NCBI GenBank assembly: GCA_013792075.1
Contig: VMSR01000077.1
Span: 1 to 57,129, forward strand
Source of the DNA: Desulfobacula sp.
Lineage (GTDB): Bacteria; Desulfobacterota; Desulfobacteria; Desulfobacterales; Desulfobacteraceae
Reading direction: 5' to 3'
DNA length: 57,129 nt
Part shown: positions 52,626 to 57,129 of the stretch, in pieces
Layout of the letters: every line of letters starts with the position of its first letter
How positions within the stretch are numbered: the stretch's first letter is position 1
Translations under genes and position numbers: made by a program
Notes under the pieces: generated by a model
Seen by the model: only the letters and a program-made list of their open reading frames with translations
Told to the model about the DNA's origin: nothing
Databases searched by the model: none

Positions 52626-53825
52626 ATGGACTATAAATGCCTTCTGGCAGACAGAACAAACCGCATGCAGGCCAATGCCATCCGGGAAATCTTAAAAGTG
52701 GTTGCCACCCCCGGCATCATCTCCCTGGCAGGCGGTATCCCCTCCCCTGAAAGTTTTCCCATGGACATCATCCGGACCCTTACCCAGCAGGTGCTGGAAA
52801 AATATAAATCCAGCGCCTTCCAATATGACCTGACCGAAGGGTTTTTGCCGTTAAGAGAGCAGATATCCATTCTCCTTGGGGCAAGGGGGATCAACATCCT
52901 GCCCGATGCCGTCAATATCACTTCGGGTTCCCAGGGCGTCCTGGACGCCATTGCCAAACTGACCATATCAAAAGGGGACAAGATCGCCCTGGAATCTCCC
53001 ACCTACCTGGGCGCACTGTCGGCTTTCAACCCCTATGAACCCTGTTATATCCCCATGGAGATGGACGATGAAGGGCTTGTTCCAGAATCCCTGGAACTTG
53101 TCCTGAAAACCCATGTGATTAAATTTATATATCTTGTCCCCACCTTTCAGAACCCCACGGGCCGGAGCCTGACCCTGGAAAGGCGGATCAAGATTGCCGA
53201 CATCATCCAGCGACACAATGTGCTGCTGGTGGAAGATGACCCCTATTCTTCCCTTCGCTACAAGGGAGATCCGGTGCCGGCCATCAAAACCCTTGCCCCG
53301 GACCATGTCATCTATATTTCCACCCTTTCCAAGGTGTTTGCGCCTGGGCTGCGCATCGGATTTTACGCAGCCCCTAAATTTATTCGGGAATGGCTTGTCC
53401 TGGTCAAGCAGGGGGTGGACCTTCACACCTCCACCTTTAACCAGGCCCTGGCAGCCGAATACCTTGCGGGCAAACACATGGACGCCCACCTTCCCCGGAT
53501 CATCGACATCTATAAACCCCGGCAAAGGGCCATGACAGATGCCCTGGAGCGCATGCTGCCCCAAGGGTTTTCCTGTGCACCTTCCGACGGGGGTATGTTT
53601 TTATGGGTATCCGGCCCCAAAGGATTTAATGCCCTGTCCCTCTATGACAAAGCCATCGAAAAAGGGGTGGCCTTTGTTCCGGGACATTTTTTTTATACCG
53701 ACCCCGAACAGGGTCTTGAAACCATGCGCCTCAATTACACCATGGCCGATGTTGCCACCATTGAAATTGCCGTTGAAAAGCTTTGTGATGCCATCCGGGA
53801 CATGCAACGCCGGGAAAAAAAATAA
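52626..53825 (+). CDS. PLP-dependent aminotransferase (class I/II, LysN/2-aminoadipate type)
   Basis: A 399-aa fold-type I aminotransferase. It shows ISLAGGIPSPESFP at the N-terminus, TSGSQGVLDAI, VPTFQNPTGRSL, VEDDPYSSLRY and the PLP lysine in YISTLSKVFAPGLRIGF. The pattern fits the MocR-like/2-aminoadipate aminotransferase group without a DNA-binding domain. Substrate could be a branched-chain, aromatic or aminoadipate-type amino acid. GGGAGG precedes the ATG. It converges on the flavodoxin gene. Confidence 0.92.
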   Translation: MDYKCLLADRTNRMQANAIREILKVVATPGIISLAGGIPSPESFPMDIIRTLTQQVLEKYKSSAFQYDLTEGFLPLREQISILLGARGINILPDAVNITSGSQGVLDAIAKLTISKGDKIALESPTYLGALSAFNPYEPCYIPMEMDDEGLVPESLELVLKTHVIKFIYLVPTFQNPTGRSLTLERRIKIADIIQRHNVLLVEDDPYSSLRYKGDPVPAIKTLAPDHVIYISTLSKVFAPGLRIGFYAAPKFIREWLVLVKQGVDLHTSTFNQALAAEYLAGKHMDAHLPRIIDIYKPRQRAMTDALERMLPQGFSCAPSDGGMFLWVSGPKGFNALSLYDKAIEKGVAFVPGHFFYTDPEQGLETMRLNYTMADVATIEIAVEKLCDAIRDMQRREKK

Positions 53826-53837
53826 GAACCCCCCATA

Positions 53838-54800
53838 TCAGAGGGTCACTTCCGGGGGCAGGTAGGGTTGAATACCATGCTGCTCTAGAAATTGCTTAAA
53901 CCCGGATACCCTCTCTTTGCTGTATTCCATATGAATTGCCTGGTATTCACAGGTATTGATACAGCCAAAACACATGACGCAGGCATGGGTGTCCACATGA
54001 TATTGCCCGAGATCAATGGCGTTGACCGGACACAATTTCACACAGGCATTGCATCGGACACAGTTTTCTTCAATGATATGATGATTTTTAACCAAAAGTT
54101 TTGTCCACCACTCAGGCCCGAACATGGTGGACGCCTCCCTCAAGGTCAGTTTTTTAACAAAGGTTCCCGGGTGGTTCTCTTTAATTTGGCCAAGGACAAA
54201 CCCGGCATAATTGCGAACCGATTGAAAGGTCTGTTCATCCGGCAGATGCCGGGCATCCCAGGTTTTTTCATGTACCGTGTCCGTTGACCAGGCCAGGGGA
54301 AAGGAACTCAGACTCCTGAATGACTTTTGCCCCACCGGCACCCCGTTTTTTTCAGATAACAATTGGAGGATGGAATAGTTTGCATTGTCCTGGTTACCTT
54401 CGGGCCCCCCGAAACTAACATAGGATGCCACGGGTATCCCTTTTAAATCCGGCAGGGACCGGATAAAGTTTTTCACAAAACCAGGGGTATCGTAATAAAA
54501 AACAGGCGACCCTAAAACCAGAAGGTCAAAATCAATTTTTTCCTGTTTTTTAAATTCTCTTATGTCATGGGCCTGGACCTTTATCCCTTTATCTGCCAAT
54601 GCTGCTGCAAGGACCTCCCCGCATCGGCGGGTGTGACCGGTCTGGCTGTACCATAGGACAAGTGCGCGGTCCACCCGGCCCGATCTCATGGGAACTTTTG
54701 CCGTTGTGGTACTGATGGTCACACAGGCCGGAAGTGCTGGGACAGTCAGGGCTGCGGTTGCCAGGATACTTTTTTTTATAAAACATCTCCTGTTGTTCAA
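53838..54800 (-). CDS. Exported flavodoxin-ferredoxin fusion (EFR1-like)
   Basis: A 320-aa protein. The N-terminus has a signal segment with twin arginines (NNRRCFIKK) and a possible lipobox (LPAC, near residue 26). A flavodoxin domain follows, with the FMN phosphate loop LWYSQTGHTRR, then two [4Fe-4S] motifs near the C-terminus (CVRCNACVKLCPVNAI and CVMCFGCINTCEYQAI). It should carry electrons outside the cytoplasm, perhaps anchored to the membrane. The start codon is TTG at 54800, seven bases after AAAGGAG. Gene stands alone. Confidence 0.82.
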   Translation of the reverse strand: MNNRRCFIKKSILATAALTVPALPACVTISTTTAKVPMRSGRVDRALVLWYSQTGHTRRCGEVLAAALADKGIKVQAHDIREFKKQEKIDFDLLVLGSPVFYYDTPGFVKNFIRSLPDLKGIPVASYVSFGGPEGNQDNANYSILQLLSEKNGVPVGQKSFRSLSSFPLAWSTDTVHEKTWDARHLPDEQTFQSVRNYAGFVLGQIKENHPGTFVKKLTLREASTMFGPEWWTKLLVKNHHIIEENCVRCNACVKLCPVNAIDLGQYHVDTHACVMCFGCINTCEYQAIHMEYSKERVSGFKQFLEQHGIQPYLPPEVTL

Positions 54801-54982
54801 AAATAAACTCCTTTCTTTAAATTGAATAAATCATACTAGTTCCATAAAAATATTGGTAGAAAATATTAAAGGACTGCCGGAACCGGATACGATTTTTCTT
54901 GTGAAAAAACTGAATCCTCCATAGAATCACGATTTTAGCGAACCCAATCATTTTAAAATTAAAAAATCAGAGGGAAAACATA

Positions 54983-57097
54983 ATGTATTTTGTAAGACAC
55001 TTATCTGGTAAGCGTATCATCCTGATCATGGCAATGGGGATCTTTCTGATGGCGGGCGCCTCCCATGCAGCACCGACACAGGGCACGGAAAAAAGCGCTG
55101 TTGATGTCTTTCCAATCAACCCTTCCATTGCGCCCAATGTGGCGTTCTGGACAGATGTGTTTGGCCGCTACACCCAATCCCATGGCATAATCCATGATGC
55201 CCGGCATCTGGGGCGGGTTTACGAGGTAATTTCCCTGGACACGGCCAGAACAGTGACAGCGGAAAAGAAAAACAAAAGAAACAAACAATTGGCCCTGGAA
55301 AAATACGAAAGAATTCTCCTGGCCCTTGGTGCCGGAAACCCGCCTGCCACTTCAACGGAAAAACAGGTTGCAAAATTATTCAGCGCCAAGGCAGGACCTG
55401 CTGAATATAACCAGGCAGCCCGGGAGGTGAGATGCCAAACCGGAATAAGCCAGCAGTTTAAGGAAGGCCTGATCCGTTCCGGTTCCGTGATAGAGGAATT
55501 TAAAAGAATTTTTCACTCCCATGGTCTGCCCATTGACCTGGTCTATCTGCCCTGTGTGGAATCTTCCTTTGATTTTACAGCCTATTCAAAATTCGGGGCG
55601 GCCGGCGTCTGGCAGTTCACCCAGGGAACAGGGAAAATGTACATGGAAATCGGGTATGTGGTGGACCAGCGACGGGACCCTTTCATCTCCGCCGACGCGG
55701 CTGCCCGCCTTTTAAAAAAAAATTATGCACACTTGAAAGACTGGCCCCTGGCCCTCACTGCCTATAACCATGGATTAAACGGCATGCTCCGGGCCCAGCA
55801 GCAAAAGGGCTCCTATGAAAATATCTTTAACACTTACCAGGGTGCTTCCTTTAAATTTGCCTCAAGAAATTTTTATCCCGAGTTCCTGGCTGCCCGGCAC
55901 GTGGCCAAAAATTACAAACAATACTTTGGGGATATCCCTTTCCAGAAACCGGTTCAAGTCACCCGGTTCACCACCAAAGGATATGTGTCGGCCTCGGCCC
56001 TGGCCCGGGGCCTTAATCTGGATATCAAAACATTGCAAGACCTGAATCCCTCCCTGCGAGCCCCGGTATTCGACGGCCGAAAACACATTCCCGAAGGGTT
56101 TGAGCTGCGCCTGCCCAACCATATTGGTCATAAAACCATCACCCAGGTGACCGCCAACCTGCTCCAGGAAAAACAAAAACCCAGCAAATTCCATGTGGTT
56201 CGGAAAGGGGATACTGCCGGCAGCATTGCCAGAACCCACGCCGTTTCCTTAAATGACCTGGCCATGGCAAACGGACTGGGCCGCAAAACCACGATCTATA
56301 TTGGCCAGAACCTGAGGATCCCGGTGCAGGGCGAAAGGATTCCCCCCATCAAACTGGCCCTGGCCAAACCCCAAAAACCTGTAGAACCAAAGGAACCGGT
56401 AGCGCAAAAGGAACCCGTAAAAACAGCCGCAGCCACCCCGGCACCGCCCGAACAAGCACCACCCGAAAAAAAAAAAGAGCAGATAACCGAACAGATACCA
56501 CCAACAGCACCACCGACAGAAATACCAACCGCCTTGCCAAAAACCACCCCAACACCGGAAGTCAGCTTGGCGGACAGCGCTGAAACCCTTGCAAAACCTG
56601 TTTCCGAAAAACCTGCCGTCAATCTGGAAATTGTCACCAGCGACCTGAAAATACAAAAAACATTTACCCAGTCAAACCAGCTGGTAGGACTTATCCAGGT
56701 TGCACCGGAAGAGACCCTGGGTCACTATGCAGACTGGCTCCAGATACCCACCCACAAAATCCGCACCCTGAACCGGTTTCCCTATAGCAGAACCATTTCC
56801 ATTGACCAGAAGGTACAGATTCCCCTGGGAAAAAAAGATAGGGAACGATTTGAGGAACTTCGGTATGAATATCACAAGGAGATGGAAGAAGATTTTTTTG
56901 AATCCTTTTCCATTTCCAGTGTGGAAACCTATGAAATAAAAAACGGAGACACCATCTGGTCCCTCTGCCTCAATGATCTGGAAATACCCGTATGGCTGCT
57001 CAAAAAATACAACCCTGCCATGGATTTCGGCCGGTTGCAGCCCCGGGATAAACTTGTATACCCCATTGTCAGCAGCCGCAAGGATGTCCGGAGCTGA
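54983..57097 (+). CDS. MltD-like lytic transglycosylase with LysM domains
   Basis: A 704-aa exported murein hydrolase. It has a signal peptide ([18 protein letters not shown], ends near residue 29). The SLT domain lies at about 175-310, with catalytic Glu in [11 protein letters not shown], then [14 protein letters not shown] and LALTAYNHG. LysM modules follow near residues 400-447 ([20 protein letters not shown]), with a third, degenerate one near 560-610 and a last near 650-700 ([13 protein letters not shown]). A proline-, lysine- and threonine-rich linker separates them. Longer than E. coli MltD because of the linker. Confidence 0.93.
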   Translation: MYFVRHLSGKRIILIMAMGIFLMAGASHAAPTQGTEKSAVDVFPINPSIAPNVAFWTDVFGRYTQSHGIIHDARHLGRVYEVISLDTARTVTAEKKNKRNKQLALEKYERILLALGAGNPPATSTEKQVAKLFSAKAGPAEYNQAAREVRCQTGISQQFKEGLIRSGSVIEEFKRIFHSHGLPIDLVYLPCVESSFDFTAYSKFGAAGVWQFTQGTGKMYMEIGYVVDQRRDPFISADAAARLLKKNYAHLKDWPLALTAYNHGLNGMLRAQQQKGSYENIFNTYQGASFKFASRNFYPEFLAARHVAKNYKQYFGDIPFQKPVQVTRFTTKGYVSASALARGLNLDIKTLQDLNPSLRAPVFDGRKHIPEGFELRLPNHIGHKTITQVTANLLQEKQKPSKFHVVRKGDTAGSIARTHAVSLNDLAMANGLGRKTTIYIGQNLRIPVQGERIPPIKLALAKPQKPVEPKEPVAQKEPVKTAAATPAPPEQAPPEKKKEQITEQIPPTAPPTEIPTALPKTTPTPEVSLADSAETLAKPVSEKPAVNLEIVTSDLKIQKTFTQSNQLVGLIQVAPEETLGHYADWLQIPTHKIRTLNRFPYSRTISIDQKVQIPLGKKDRERFEELRYEYHKEMEEDFFESFSISSVETYEIKNGDTIWSLCLNDLEIPVWLLKKYNPAMDFGRLQPRDKLVYPIVSSRKDVRS

Positions 57098-57124
57098 TGA
57101 AACAAGGATCAAAAGGAGTCCACA

Positions 57125-57129
57125 ATGGA
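57125..57129 (+). CDS. Start of a further gene, cut by the window end
   Basis: An ATG at 57125 follows AAAGGAG by six bases, so a gene begins here and continues beyond the window. It is probably co-transcribed with the MltD-like gene. Nothing can be said about its product. Confidence 0.5.

Noticed and set aside
1-57129. tRNA or rRNA genes
   Set aside because: No tRNA T-arm signature with matching acceptor stem and no rRNA sequence were noticed by eye; a tRNAscan run would be needed to exclude a tRNA firmly.

Overview
The window looks like a chromosomal segment of a sulfate-reducing Desulfobacterota, most likely of the Desulfobacteraceae/Desulfobacterales. The main evidence is a complete dsrA-dsrB-dsrD locus followed by a CbiA-type siroheme/corrin amidase. 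A Wood-Ljungdahl type methyl-H4folate methyltransferase (AcsE-like), CCG-domain Fe-S proteins of the HdrD/GlpC type and a predicted UGA-decoding small selenoprotein agree with this. The genus cannot be fixed from the sequence alone.

Layout. 1-7.8 kb (minus): a TPR protein and an unrecognised 404-aa protein, then dsrA, dsrB, dsrD, the amidase and an iron-type alcohol dehydrogenase; two strong sigma70-like promoters are visible, and a perfect hairpin separates dsrB from dsrD. 8-20 kb: housekeeping and envelope genes (DapA-like aldolase, YkgJ-type cysteine cluster protein, CCG protein, galU, lytic transglycosylase), a large EndoQ-like PHP/UvrD helicase fusion, a degenerate REC-HisKA-REC-GGDEF signalling protein with a thioredoxin-like/HEAT partner, and a 54-aa ribbon-helix-helix regulator with its own operator. 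20-33 kb: Lon-like protease, cupins, a GalT/HIT-like protein, two adjacent glutamate dehydrogenases of different classes, a MaoC hydratase, an EamA exporter, an HD hydrolase and a YhhN protein. 33-40 kb: a U32 peptidase, then a three-gene plus-strand operon encoding a MerB-like organomercurial lyase with its three catalytic residues, a VTT-FeS-CCG-VTT membrane redox fusion and a cysteine-rich exported protein.

40-52 kb is accessory in character. It holds a TOTE-type primase-helicase-PLD protein, a PaeR7I/XhoI-type restriction-modification pair, two AbiU2-like HEPN proteins (one with the RNase motif, one without) behind a 26-bp perfect palindrome, and a DUF2971 protein. Core genes (acsE-like, argR, argG, gpt) sit among these. 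At 48347-48529 is a 60-codon gene with an in-frame TGA followed by a hairpin very like the E. coli fdhF SECIS. It encodes a dual-CXXC small selenoprotein that ordinary gene calling would split or miss.

52-57 kb returns to ordinary genes: an aminotransferase, an exported flavodoxin-ferredoxin protein, and a LysM/transglycosylase related to MltD. No rRNA, tRNA, CRISPR array or intact insertion sequence was recognised by eye.
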